Source of the DNA: G963665495 sp963677785
Lineage (GTDB): Bacteria; Desulfobacterota; Desulfovibrionia; Desulfovibrionales; Desulfovibrionaceae
Length of the DNA: 64,000 bases
Assembly (NCBI GenBank): GCA_963677785.2
Contig: CAXXDH010000002.1
Coordinates: forward strand, 558,001-622,000
Reading direction: 5' to 3'
The notes beneath the pieces were generated by a model. That model was not told where the DNA came from, ran no database searches, and was given only the letters and a program-made list of their open reading frames with translations. The translations under genes and the position numbers were made by a program. Below are positions 35,003 through 43,472 of this stretch, in pieces (positions within the stretch are counted from its first letter, which is position 1; each line of letters begins with the position of its first letter).

Positions 35003-35794
35003 ATGCAAGGGTACCTGCAGCGAATAACAGGCCGTTTATGCGGCTATTGGCGTCCGGCCCTGGGCCTGGCCCTGTTCGTGGCGTTGTGGTGGCTGGGCAG
35101 CGCGTACTACGGCCCGTTCATCCTGCCGTCGCCCCTGGAGGCCGGGGAGGCTCTCTGGCGTTTGATTGTCCGGGGCGACGCTCTGCATGCCGCCTGGCTG
35201 ACCGCCAGCCGCGCCTTGGGAGGATTCGCCGTTGCCGGATTGCTGGGCAGCAGCATCGGGATTCTGGCCGGGCTGCGGCCCGGTCTGGCCCAGACCCTCA
35301 AACCTGTTTCCACCTTGCTGCTCGGCGTGCCGCCCATTGCCTGGATCGTGCTGGCCCTGCTCTGGTTCGGCACCACCGGGCTGACCCCGGTGTTTACCGT
35401 GGTGGTGACCACCATCCCCATCACCTTTGCCGTGGCTGTGGAAGGGGCGCGTACGCGCGACAAAGGCTTGGAAGACATGGCCCGATCGTTCGACACGCCG
35501 CGCGCCATGTTGCTCTGGGACGTGTACCTGCCGCATATCCTTTCCTATCTCTTTCCGGGCTGGGTCACGGCCCTGGGCATTGCCTGGAAAGTGACGGTTA
35601 TGGCCGAACTGCTGGCCTCCACCGACGGCATAGGCGCGGAGATGGCCTTGTCCCGTGTCAACCTGGATACCGCCGAAGCCCTGGCCTGGATCATCGCCGT
35701 GGTGGTCATGCTCCTGTCCGTGGAGCTGCTGCTGCTCGAACCCTTGCAGCGCCGGATGGAACCCTGGCGCAAAACCGCCTCGTCCGGGGGCTGA
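35003..35794 (+). CDS. ABC-transporter permease (SsuC/TauC-like)
   Basis: 263 residues, six membrane helices of the BPD_transp_1 type. The EAA-like cytoplasmic loop is VEGARTRDKGLEDMARSFDTPRA (about 150-172), the coupling helix for the ATPase. The start is ATG 35003, 24 nt after the binding-protein stop, with only a weak ribosome site. The stop lies 10 nt before the ATPase start. It forms an importer with the flanking genes. Confidence 0.88.
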   Translation: MQGYLQRITGRLCGYWRPALGLALFVALWWLGSAYYGPFILPSPLEAGEALWRLIVRGDALHAAWLTASRALGGFAVAGLLGSSIGILAGLRPGLAQTLKPVSTLLLGVPPIAWIVLALLWFGTTGLTPVFTVVVTTIPITFAVAVEGARTRDKGLEDMARSFDTPRAMLLWDVYLPHILSYLFPGWVTALGIAWKVTVMAELLASTDGIGAEMALSRVNLDTAEALAWIIAVVVMLLSVELLLLEPLQRRMEPWRKTASSGG

Positions 35795-35804
35795 GCAAAG
35801 CGCC

Positions 35805-37643
35805 ATGTTGTGCTGGAAGAACATAACGCATGACTACGGCTCGGGGCCGGTGCTCGCGGATCTGAGCCTCAGCGTACGGGCGGGGGAGGTCGTCACCCTT
35901 GCCGGGCGTTCGGGCTGCGGCAAGACTTCCTTGCTGCAGATGGCCGCCGGGCTGCTGCATCCGTCCACCGGCCGGGTGGTCAACGAGTTCGCCCGTACGG
36001 CCTGCGTATTCCAGGAGCCCCGGCTGCTGCCCTGGCGGCGCGCTCTGGACAACATCGCTTTCGGCCTCAAGGCCCTGGGCCGGGGCAGGGCGGAACGCCT
36101 GACCGCCGCCCGGACGCTGGCCGGACGTATGGGGCTGCAACCCGCGGACCTGGCCAAATTTCCGCACCAGTTAAGCGGCGGCATGCGCCAGCGCGTATCT
36201 CTGGCCAGAGCCCTGGCCGTGGCGCCGGATCTGCTGTTGCTGGACGAGCCCTTCAGCGCGCTGGACGTGGGGCTGCGGCGCGAACTCCAGAATCTGGTTC
36301 TGGAGTTGATCGTGGAGCGCGGCCTGGCCGCCGTGTTCGTGACCCACGATCCGGCCGAGGCCGTCCGCGTCAGCCACCGTATCGTGGTCCTGGCTCCCGG
36401 GCCCGGACGGGTGGTGTACGAGACCCCCATCTCGCGTGATTTCGCTGCCAGAGATGCGGATTTCATCCACGCCGCAGCCGCCGCACTGCTCGACGCGCCC
36501 GAGGTCGGCGCGGCCTTTGCCAATGGCAACACCGGCAAAGGCGTTTCGGCCCCACAGGCACAACTGAAAGGAATTGCACAAGAGGAGAAGACCATGGAAC
36601 TGCAGTTCGTACATCCGCCCGAAACGCGCCTGGCCACGGATATGGCAGGTCGCAAGGTGCTCGTGAAAGCCCAGATCGACAAGGTCTTCGGCTACAACCC
36701 CATGGTCACAGCCCTGATGTACGCCCTGGCGCCCGAGAAAATAGCCGGACTGGGCATGCCGCCCATGCCGCCGGAACGCATGCTGGCGGACAAAAACTAC
36801 CTGTCGCTGCCCGTGCTGGGCGTTCTTGGCGGGAACTTCGGAGGCGGACTAAACACCTTTGACAAGGAAGCCGTACGGCGCAACAAGGTGGATCTGATTC
36901 TGTCGCTGACCCTGGCCTCCATCGATGCCGTCGAAGTCCGTACGGCTGCGGAACTGCAGGAGGAGCTGCGGATTCCGGTGCTGATCTATGACGGCTGTCT
37001 GGACCGTACGGGCGAGGTGCTGCGCCGCGTCGGCGTTCTGGCGGGCGTGCCGGACCGGGGCAATCTGCTGGCTGATTATTTTGAGGAAAAGTTTTTTTTC
37101 ATTCAGGACACCCTGGCGCGGATTCCGCGTTCCGAGCGCCGGACCGTGTATTACGCGCAGTCCCCCACCGGACTGCTTACAGAGCCGCGTAAATCCCGCC
37201 ACGGCGAGCTCATCGATTTCGCCGGAGGCCTGAATGTGGCCGAGGTGTATGAGCAGCGGGGCTGCGGCAAGACCCCGGTCAGCGCCGATGATCTGCTGCG
37301 GTGGAATCCGGACGTGATCCTCATGCTCTCGGACGAGGGTAAATCCGAACAGCGCCTCTACAACCGCGTACAATCCGATCCGTTCTGGTCCGCTCTCAAG
37401 GCCGTACGCAACAATGCGGTCTACGAACCCCCGGCCGGCATGTACCACTGGTTCGACCGTCCGCCCGCCCTGAACCGCCTGATGGGCCTGATCTGGCTCA
37501 CCAGCCTGCTCTACCCCGAATGGTTCGCCTGGGACCTGGTCCGCGAAACCCGCGAGTTCTACAAGCTCTTCTACCGCATCGACCTGGGCCCCCGCCAGGC
37601 GGAGACTCTTCTGGGCAGGGAGGAGGGGCGGCTGGCGAATTAA
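35805..37643 (+). CDS. ABC ATPase fused in frame to a signal-less FecB-like binding domain
   Basis: 612 residues in one open frame. Residues 1-~255 are a SsuB/TauB-type ATPase (Walker A GRSGCGKT at 34-41, signature LSGGM, Walker B LLLLDEPF). After a short linker, residues 264-612 match a helical-backbone periplasmic-binding-protein domain of the FecB/BtuF type (TDMAGRKVLVKAQIDKVFGY). That domain has no signal peptide, so as a fusion it would be cytoplasmic. A good ribosome site (AGAGGAG) precedes the internal ATG 36594, so separate translation of the second part is also possible. A one-base shift would expose a TGA near 36565, so an indel or sequencing error must be considered. Confidence 0.8.
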   Translation: MLCWKNITHDYGSGPVLADLSLSVRAGEVVTLAGRSGCGKTSLLQMAAGLLHPSTGRVVNEFARTACVFQEPRLLPWRRALDNIAFGLKALGRGRAERLTAARTLAGRMGLQPADLAKFPHQLSGGMRQRVSLARALAVAPDLLLLDEPFSALDVGLRRELQNLVLELIVERGLAAVFVTHDPAEAVRVSHRIVVLAPGPGRVVYETPISRDFAARDADFIHAAAAALLDAPEVGAAFANGNTGKGVSAPQAQLKGIAQEEKTMELQFVHPPETRLATDMAGRKVLVKAQIDKVFGYNPMVTALMYALAPEKIAGLGMPPMPPERMLADKNYLSLPVLGVLGGNFGGGLNTFDKEAVRRNKVDLILSLTLASIDAVEVRTAAELQEELRIPVLIYDGCLDRTGEVLRRVGVLAGVPDRGNLLADYFEEKFFFIQDTLARIPRSERRTVYYAQSPTGLLTEPRKSRHGELIDFAGGLNVAEVYEQRGCGKTPVSADDLLRWNPDVILMLSDEGKSEQRLYNRVQSDPFWSALKAVRNNAVYEPPAGMYHWFDRPPALNRLMGLIWLTSLLYPEWFAWDLVRETREFYKLFYRIDLGPRQAETLLGREEGRLAN

Positions 37644-37809
37644 CGGAATAAGCAGGAAGGCATGCAATATTTGGGGGCGCTGCACCCGGAATGTGCATCA
37701 TTGCAATGGGACTCCTGTCCCCTGTAGAATCTTCCCCCCTTGATCCCCATCCCGCCATCCCGTATAGCTTCTGGCGTACCGACTACTCCAACCAACTAAT
37801 CAGCCACGC

Positions 37810-39465
37810 ATGATGTTATTATCTGTTTTCTCCCGATCCCCAAGTAAGTCAGTATCGTGCGGTTCTTTTCGCTGGTCGCCGTTTCATGTGGTGATGGCCT
37901 GCTACCTGGGACTGACCGGGCTGTATTTTCTTCTCGGGTATATGAATGATTGGAGCGGGCGGCTGGCTCCGGTGGACAGCGCGTATTACTACATGTACCT
38001 GCGTTCGCTGTTTTTTGACGGCAATCTGGATTTTACCAACGAAGTAGGGCGCTTGTTCGGCGCGGATTTTGCGCGGCAAACCGCGATTGCGGCCACCGGG
38101 CTGCCGGGCAACAATTGGTCCGTGGGGCCGGCCATTTTCTGGCTGCCGTTTTTTTTGCTGGCGCACGGGGCCACGCTGCTGGCCGACGCTTTCGGCGCAG
38201 GCCTGGCCGCTGACGGGTATTCGGTGCTCTATCCGGCGTTTATCTGGGTGGGGAATTCGTTGTACTGCCTGTCGGGTTTCTGGTTCGTGGCCCGTATCGT
38301 TGAACGTTTCGCCAAGCCGCCTGCCGCGTATCCGGCCTGTCTGACGCTGCTGTTCGCCACGCAGCTGACCTATTACATCTGGCCGCTCACGGCCATGGCC
38401 CACAATACGGCTTTTCTCATGGCCGCGGCCTATACATACTTTCTGCTCAAAAAAGGCGTGGACTACCGGACCGTGCTCTGCGGCGGCGTCTTGTTTCTGT
38501 GCCGCTGGCAGGCGGTCATTTACCTGCTGCCTCTGTTCGTACTGGCCTTGCTGGATGCCTGGCGTACGGGGCGGAGGGCGCCTGAGGTTTTGCCGAAGCT
38601 GCTGCTGCGCTATGTGGTCTTGTGCCTGATTATGCTGCTGGCCATGTCTCCGCAGCTTCTGGCCTGGAAGTACCTCTACGACAGCTTTGTGGTCATCCCG
38701 CACGGCAGAGGGTTCATACATCTGACGCAGCTCAGGATCTGGCCCGTGCTCTTTTCCCTGCAAAAGGGCGTATTTTCTTGGCATCCGGCCTTGCTTTTTG
38801 GCGTCGCGGGGCTGGTGCTGCTTTGCCGCAGAGAATCATTCTGGGGACTGACCTTTCTGGCGGCCGTTGCACTGCAACTGCTGCTCATTTCGAGTCTGGA
38901 ATGCTGGTGGGCGGGGTGGTCGTTCGGCCAGCGGTTTATGATCGAGGCCCTGCCTTTTCTGGCCGTGGGCCTGGGCGTATTGTACGGGCGGCTTTCCGCA
39001 GGGGGGCGGCGCGTACTGCTCGGCTGCCTACTACTTCTGGCCCTCTGGAATCAGCTTTTTTTGTATCAATACCAGTACGGCCTGGTACCGCGGGCCGAGG
39101 GTATGACCGCGCGGCAGTTTTTTTCGGATAAATTCCATATACCCACCCGGGCCAAGGGCAAACGTTTGCTGCGCAAAGCCCTGCGGATGGAGCGTACGGG
39201 GGATACGGCGTCGTTCAAGCGTTACGCCTTGCAAGCGCGCGCGTTGAATCCGTATGAAGAACGGACCGCCATGGCCGCAGGCCTGGCCTGCGTATTGGAT
39301 TCGGAACGCGCCGAAGGGGAACGGATTTTCGGGTACCTGCGTTCCCTGCGGCCCCGAGATACGCTGTATTCCCGGACCCTGTCCCTGCTGCAGTCCGGGA
39401 AGCAGCCGGATCCGGAACTCTTGGGCAGGCTGCGCGAACGGCTTGTTAAACTGGTGAACGGCTGA
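37810..39465 (+). CDS. Polytopic membrane protein, probable GT-C-type glycosyltransferase
   Basis: 551 residues with about eleven membrane helices followed by a soluble C-terminal segment of ~110 residues (RKALRMERTGDTASFKRYALQARALNPYEERTAMAAG) that looks TPR-like. The first extracytoplasmic loop has PVDSAYYYMYLRSLFFDG, in the place where GT-C enzymes carry a catalytic acidic residue. Such proteins use lipid-linked sugars. The start is ATG 37810 (the second ATG follows directly), without a clear ribosome site. The preceding gap holds a weak hairpin at 37708-37721. The GT-C call is inferred from topology. Confidence 0.6.
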   Translation: MMLLSVFSRSPSKSVSCGSFRWSPFHVVMACYLGLTGLYFLLGYMNDWSGRLAPVDSAYYYMYLRSLFFDGNLDFTNEVGRLFGADFARQTAIAATGLPGNNWSVGPAIFWLPFFLLAHGATLLADAFGAGLAADGYSVLYPAFIWVGNSLYCLSGFWFVARIVERFAKPPAAYPACLTLLFATQLTYYIWPLTAMAHNTAFLMAAAYTYFLLKKGVDYRTVLCGGVLFLCRWQAVIYLLPLFVLALLDAWRTGRRAPEVLPKLLLRYVVLCLIMLLAMSPQLLAWKYLYDSFVVIPHGRGFIHLTQLRIWPVLFSLQKGVFSWHPALLFGVAGLVLLCRRESFWGLTFLAAVALQLLLISSLECWWAGWSFGQRFMIEALPFLAVGLGVLYGRLSAGGRRVLLGCLLLLALWNQLFLYQYQYGLVPRAEGMTARQFFSDKFHIPTRAKGKRLLRKALRMERTGDTASFKRYALQARALNPYEERTAMAAGLACVLDSERAEGERIFGYLRSLRPRDTLYSRTLSLLQSGKQPDPELLGRLRERLVKLVNG

Positions 39466-39582
39466 GATATTTTTGTTTTATGTAAAGATTGCTTTATGTT
39501 GCCTTATTGTCCGGGTGGAAAGTTGAAGCTCCGGGCCGGACGTGATAGCCAGGACGCACAAGAACCCAGCAAGGAGCAGCGA

Positions 39583-40095
39583 ATGGCCAAAAATGGAAAC
39601 GGAAAACCTCGCAGATCCCGTACGCGGGATCTGGTTATTTTGATTGTCAGCCTCATTTTGCTGGCCGGAGGCATTTACTATTATTACCAGGTGACGAAAT
39701 TCGACATCAAGCACAATCCCAAATATTCCAAAGTTTCCGGAGAAGTCGGGCCTCAGTTCGACAAGCTCAGCAAATATCTGGACAAGCTCGCGCGCTATTA
39801 CAAGGGCGGACAGAATATTCCGCGCAATGCGTTACGCCAGGAAGAAAACAAACTGGTGGGAGACTTTTTTTACTATCTGCGCAACGTGGGCGTTCATGAC
39901 GGGAAATTCGGTTACTGCCTGGTGGCCGAGCATTACAAAAATCACGGCAAGGCCTATTATTCGTCCGTCTCGGTCCATGATCCGACCTGGGACGGCAAAC
40001 GCAGCTATTACCACTATGTCTTCGGAGTCGAGCCTCAGCCGGATCTCAACGGGCCGTGCAACGCCAGCGTTATTCGAAAGACCAAAAAGCAATAA
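39583..40095 (+). CDS. Single-span membrane-anchored protein of unknown function
   Basis: 170 residues. A basic cytoplasmic N-tail (NGNGKPRRSRTRD), one membrane helix at about 16-38 (LVILIVSLILLAGGIYYYY), then a periplasmic domain rich in Tyr, Lys and His (YCLVAEHYKNHGKAYYSSVSVHDPTWD). Only two cysteines are seen, at YCLV and near the C-terminus (GPCN), possibly forming a disulfide. The start is ATG 39583, with AAGGAG seven bases upstream. It follows the GT-C-like gene by 117 nt. No family is recognised. Confidence 0.7.
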   Translation: MAKNGNGKPRRSRTRDLVILIVSLILLAGGIYYYYQVTKFDIKHNPKYSKVSGEVGPQFDKLSKYLDKLARYYKGGQNIPRNALRQEENKLVGDFFYYLRNVGVHDGKFGYCLVAEHYKNHGKAYYSSVSVHDPTWDGKRSYYHYVFGVEPQPDLNGPCNASVIRKTKKQ

Positions 40096-40184
40096 GGCAG
40101 CCATACGGATACGCTGCAGTTTCCAGGGGCCGTATGCGGGCCGTTGGTTCAATACCGACACTCTTCAGCGTGGGGGGTATTCCC

Positions 40185-40207
40185 CGCCTGTGCAGGCGTA
40201 GTTTTTT
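40185..40207 (+). terminator. Weak terminator before the metallo-hydrolase gene
   Basis: CGCCTG/CAGGCG inverted arms (40185-40190, 40193-40198), with the central bases unpaired, are followed by TAG and six T residues. They lie about 90 nt past the stop of the preceding gene. Confidence 0.45.
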
Positions 40208-40392
40208 CCTTGACGCCGGCCATATTTCCGGCATTCTCTTTACCTAACGCATAGAATGGTTATTTTTATGGCATTGAGGTCTGGAAATCGCCCCGACGCA
40301 CGCGGTGGCTCGCGGCCGAGACGGCCCGCACCGTGACCTATTGCGCGCTCCGATTCCTTTTCCGGTACACGTCTAGCAAGGAGTGTGTGCAC

Positions 40393-41139
40393 ATGGCGCA
40401 GTATACGATCCGTCCCATAGTCAACGGTTCCAAGCAATTCGACATGGGAATGATGACCTATCAGCAGAATTACGGCACCCCGTATACTATCCCCATCTAC
40501 AGCTGGCTTTTGCAAGGCGGCACGAAAAACATCCTGGTCGACACGGGCGAAATGAACCCGATACAGTCCGAAACGCGCGAAAAGGCCATCGGCGGCACTA
40601 TTTATACCTTTGAAGACGGCTTGGCGCGGTTCGGTCTGAAACCTGCGGACATTGACGTCATCATCCATACGCACCTGCACAATGACCATTGCGAGAACGA
40701 CTACAAGTGCGAAAACGCGGTGATCTACGCGCATGAACTGGAACTGCAGCGGATTCATGACCCGCATCCGCTGGACATCCGCTATCTGGAAGATTTCATT
40801 CTGGACGTGGAGGAAAACGGCCAGGTGCGGACCATGACGGACGGTCAGGAGATCGAACCGGGCATCACCGTACTGCATACGCCGGCGCATACGCCCGGCG
40901 GCATGTCCGTGGCCATCGACACGGCCAAAGGCAAGGCGGTCATCACCGGCTTTTGCGTGATAGCGGAGAATTTCAATCCGCCCAAGGAAGTCCGGGCCAT
41001 GGAAATGGAAGTTATCCCTCCGGGAACCGTGGTCAATTCCTATGAGGCCTACGACATGATGCTGCAGGTCCGGGACATGGCCGACATCCTCATCCCCCTG
41101 CACGAACCGGCCTTCGCGGCAATGGATTCCATACCATAG
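40393..41139 (+). CDS. Metallo-beta-lactamase-fold hydrolase (AHL-lactonase-like) lacking the bridging Asp
   Basis: 248 residues. The HxHxDH motif is His94-Leu-His96-Asn-Asp98-His99, the next metal histidine is His166 (TPAHTPGG) and the final one is His237 (PLHEPA). Where AiiA-type lactonases have GDA with the metal-bridging Asp, this protein reads ITGFC, so that ligand is missing; Cys188 is adjacent. The start is ATG 40393, with AAGGAG upstream. It is a cytoplasmic single-gene unit. It may be a lactonase relative with altered metal chemistry; the substrate is unknown. Confidence 0.8.
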   Translation: MAQYTIRPIVNGSKQFDMGMMTYQQNYGTPYTIPIYSWLLQGGTKNILVDTGEMNPIQSETREKAIGGTIYTFEDGLARFGLKPADIDVIIHTHLHNDHCENDYKCENAVIYAHELELQRIHDPHPLDIRYLEDFILDVEENGQVRTMTDGQEIEPGITVLHTPAHTPGGMSVAIDTAKGKAVITGFCVIAENFNPPKEVRAMEMEVIPPGTVVNSYEAYDMMLQVRDMADILIPLHEPAFAAMDSIP

Positions 41140-41228
41140 TTTTGGAAAAGGATATCTCCCTGATGGCGGTGATCTCCATTGACCATGAGTGTTTATGGAA
41201 AATTTGAACAGCTGAAAGTTTTGGGAGA

Positions 41229-41261
41229 GGTCAGAGACCCTTTACAAAAGGGCCTCTGGCC
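41229..41261. repeat. Long hairpin between convergent genes
   Basis: GGTCAGAGACCC (from 41229) pairs with GGGCCTCTGGCC (to 41261), with one mismatch and one wobble and a tight loop. No T-run occurs on either strand, so it may be a factor-assisted terminator or a REP-like element. Confidence 0.45.
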
Positions 41262-41281
41262 GCCGAAAGCATAGTTACCCA

Positions 41282-42376
41282 TCATTCAAAAAGCTTGGCG
41301 TATTTGCCGTAGCCCTCTTTTTCCAGGTCTTCTTTGGGGATAAAGCGCAGGGCTGCCGAATTGATGCAGTAGCGCGTACCGGTGGGCAGAGGGCCGTCTT
41401 CAAAAACATGACCGAGGTGCGAATCCGCGTTTTTGCTGCGGACTTCGGTGCGGGTCATGAACAAGGACCTGTCTTCGTGTTTAATGATGTTGTCGGGATC
41501 CAGTGGTTTGGTGAAGCTGGGCCAGCCCGTGCCCGAGTCGAATTTGTCCAGCGAACTGAACAGTGGCTCGCCTGAAACCACGTCCACGTAAATGCCGGGT
41601 TCTTTGTTGTCCCAGTAGAGATTGTGAAAAGCCGGTTCGGTGCCGTTGTTCTGCGTGACCTCGTATTGCTCCTTGTTCAACCGTTCGCGCAGACTTTGCT
41701 TGTTGGGTTTTGCCGCCGAAGACTGGGCTGCGCCGCAGCCGGTGCATTTCCAGACTTTGTTCAGGAACTGGTCGCGTCCGGAGCCCTGGCGGTAGGCGTT
41801 ATAACGGGAAGAATTTTTGTTGTAAAAATCCTGATGGTAGTCTTCCGCCGGGTAGAAGGTATCCAACGGAACGATTTCCGTGACCACGGACTTGGGGAAC
41901 ACGCCGGACTGTTCGAGTTTTTGGGCCACACTGGTGGCTATGCGCTGTTGTTCCTTGTTGTGGTAGAATACGGCCGTACGGTATTGGCTGCCGCGGTCCA
42001 CGAACTGGCCGCCGGCGTCCGTGGGGTCGATCATCCGGAAAAAGGCTTCCACCAGTTTGCGGTAGGTGATTTTGTCCGGGGTGAAGGTGACCTGTACGGC
42101 TTCGGCGTGGCCGGTGTTGCCGCCGGAAACATCGGAATAGCCCGGATTGTCCGTATGGCCGCCGGTGTACCCGGAAACGGCGTCCAGCACGCCGTCAACT
42201 TTTTCCATGTCTTTTTCCAGACACCAGAAACACCCACCGGCAAAGGTGGCGGTCTCGGTTGCATGCGCTGACTTGGTCATGGCCTCACTCCTTGCCTCTG
42301 CCCTGTTCCAGGCGCCGGCGGTCAATCCGGCAATAGCCAGCAGGCCGGCTGTCAGTAAAAAGGCAGTAATCCGCAT
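41282..42376 (-). CDS. msrAB: Exported MsrA-MsrB peptide methionine sulfoxide reductase fusion
   Basis: 364 residues. A signal peptide (1-29, ending AEA) is followed by MsrA (catalytic Cys49 in GGCFWC, reducing S-sulfoxides) and, from about residue 230, MsrB (catalytic Cys337 in RYCINSAALRF, reducing R-sulfoxides). The MsrB zinc CxxC pairs are absent, as in many fused forms. The linker has KCTGCG. It repairs oxidised proteins in the periplasm. The start is ATG 42376, with AGGAGAG upstream. The electron donor is not encoded nearby. Confidence 0.93.
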   Translation of the reverse strand: MRITAFLLTAGLLAIAGLTAGAWNRAEARSEAMTKSAHATETATFAGGCFWCLEKDMEKVDGVLDAVSGYTGGHTDNPGYSDVSGGNTGHAEAVQVTFTPDKITYRKLVEAFFRMIDPTDAGGQFVDRGSQYRTAVFYHNKEQQRIATSVAQKLEQSGVFPKSVVTEIVPLDTFYPAEDYHQDFYNKNSSRYNAYRQGSGRDQFLNKVWKCTGCGAAQSSAAKPNKQSLRERLNKEQYEVTQNNGTEPAFHNLYWDNKEPGIYVDVVSGEPLFSSLDKFDSGTGWPSFTKPLDPDNIIKHEDRSLFMTRTEVRSKNADSHLGHVFEDGPLPTGTRYCINSAALRFIPKEDLEKEGYGKYAKLFE

Positions 42377-42576
42377 TGATTTCTCTCCTGGTTCGGGGGG
42401 GATTGAACATAGTACAAGAATAACGCATTTGATGAGGAAGGCAAGCAGCCTCGGACAAGTTTGGAGCGGTGGGCTAGGACATCATTCGGGAACAGCGGCT
42501 GGAGCAGGGCTTCTTGACGCTTATGCGGGTGGGGGCTATAGCAACACAGTCTGCGGGTTGCGCGGGCCATGAGACT

Positions 42577-43386
42577 ATGAAAGCAAACGACATTTTTTTT
42601 CCCATCGCAAAGGCCTGCCGCAGCCTTGCCCACAAGCTCGAATCCCTTGGCGATACGCCGCTGGCGGGTGACGGCAACTTCAAGTTTCTGGTGCTGGGCG
42701 CCGGACGCGGGGGGACGTCTTTGCTGAACACATGTCTTACGGCGCACTCGGGTTTGCGGGTAGAGTACGAGTTTGCCGCCAAGGTGCTTATGGGCTATCC
42801 GCTGTGCCAGCCGGACACGGGCTGCCTGTTTGACGAGCGGGTGAAACGCTTCAAGGCGGAATGCCTGCGGGAAGCAGAAAAGCACCGTCCGCTGCTCTGG
42901 GGGAACAAGCTGACCACTGAACAACTCTACGGGCTTGAAGATCAGAATACGTTCAATCCGTGGACCGATGTGACCGCCCGGTTTTTTTCCGAAGTAGTGC
43001 CGGAGATCAAGGTTATTTTCATATTGCGGGACGGCCGCTCGTGCGTGGCTTCCAAAGTACGCCGTACGGGCCAGCCCTGGGTCACTGCCGCTTTTCGCTG
43101 GAAATACGGCGTCGGCGTATACAAATATCTGCGCGAACGGCATGGCAACAATCATTGCCTGAAGTTCGAGGAACTGCTGGCGGATCCGGCGGGTGAACTC
43201 CGGAAGGTATGCGCTTTTCTGGGAGTGGAGTTCGAGGACTCCATGCTTCACAATACGCAGGACAGCATCATGCCGGAAGAATACCGGCAACCCGGCTTTA
43301 TCAAGGAAAAAGCCAAGCCTGCAGGTATCCCAGAGGAGGTATACCGGTTCATAGAGGACGACCTGCAGTATTGCGGATATGTCTGA
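42577..43386 (+). CDS. PAPS-dependent sulfotransferase
   Basis: 269 residues. The 5'-phosphosulfate loop is LGAGRGGTSLLN (about residues 39-50) and the 3'-phosphate motif is LRDGRSCVASK (about 151-161). The C-terminal helix pattern is typical (FEELLADPAGELRKVCAFLGV). It would transfer sulfate to a glycan, lipid or small molecule. The start ATG 42577 has a weak ribosome site, and in-frame starts at 42514 and 42523 are possible. It lies directly upstream of a Wzt-like ATPase, which suggests a sulfated surface polysaccharide. Confidence 0.82.
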   Translation: MKANDIFFPIAKACRSLAHKLESLGDTPLAGDGNFKFLVLGAGRGGTSLLNTCLTAHSGLRVEYEFAAKVLMGYPLCQPDTGCLFDERVKRFKAECLREAEKHRPLLWGNKLTTEQLYGLEDQNTFNPWTDVTARFFSEVVPEIKVIFILRDGRSCVASKVRRTGQPWVTAAFRWKYGVGVYKYLRERHGNNHCLKFEELLADPAGELRKVCAFLGVEFEDSMLHNTQDSIMPEEYRQPGFIKEKAKPAGIPEEVYRFIEDDLQYCGYV

Positions 43387-43472
43387 GGCCGTTGTTTTTT
43401 ACAATCGCTCTGGAGATCGGTGTTTTTTAAGAATACTTGCGCATTATTTGCCGCCCAAAAACTGACACGAGT

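Noticed and set aside
40177..40200. GTATTCCCCGCCTGTGCAGG resembles part of a type I-E CRISPR repeat
   Set aside because: There is one copy only, with no spacers and no cas genes. A weak terminator explains it better.
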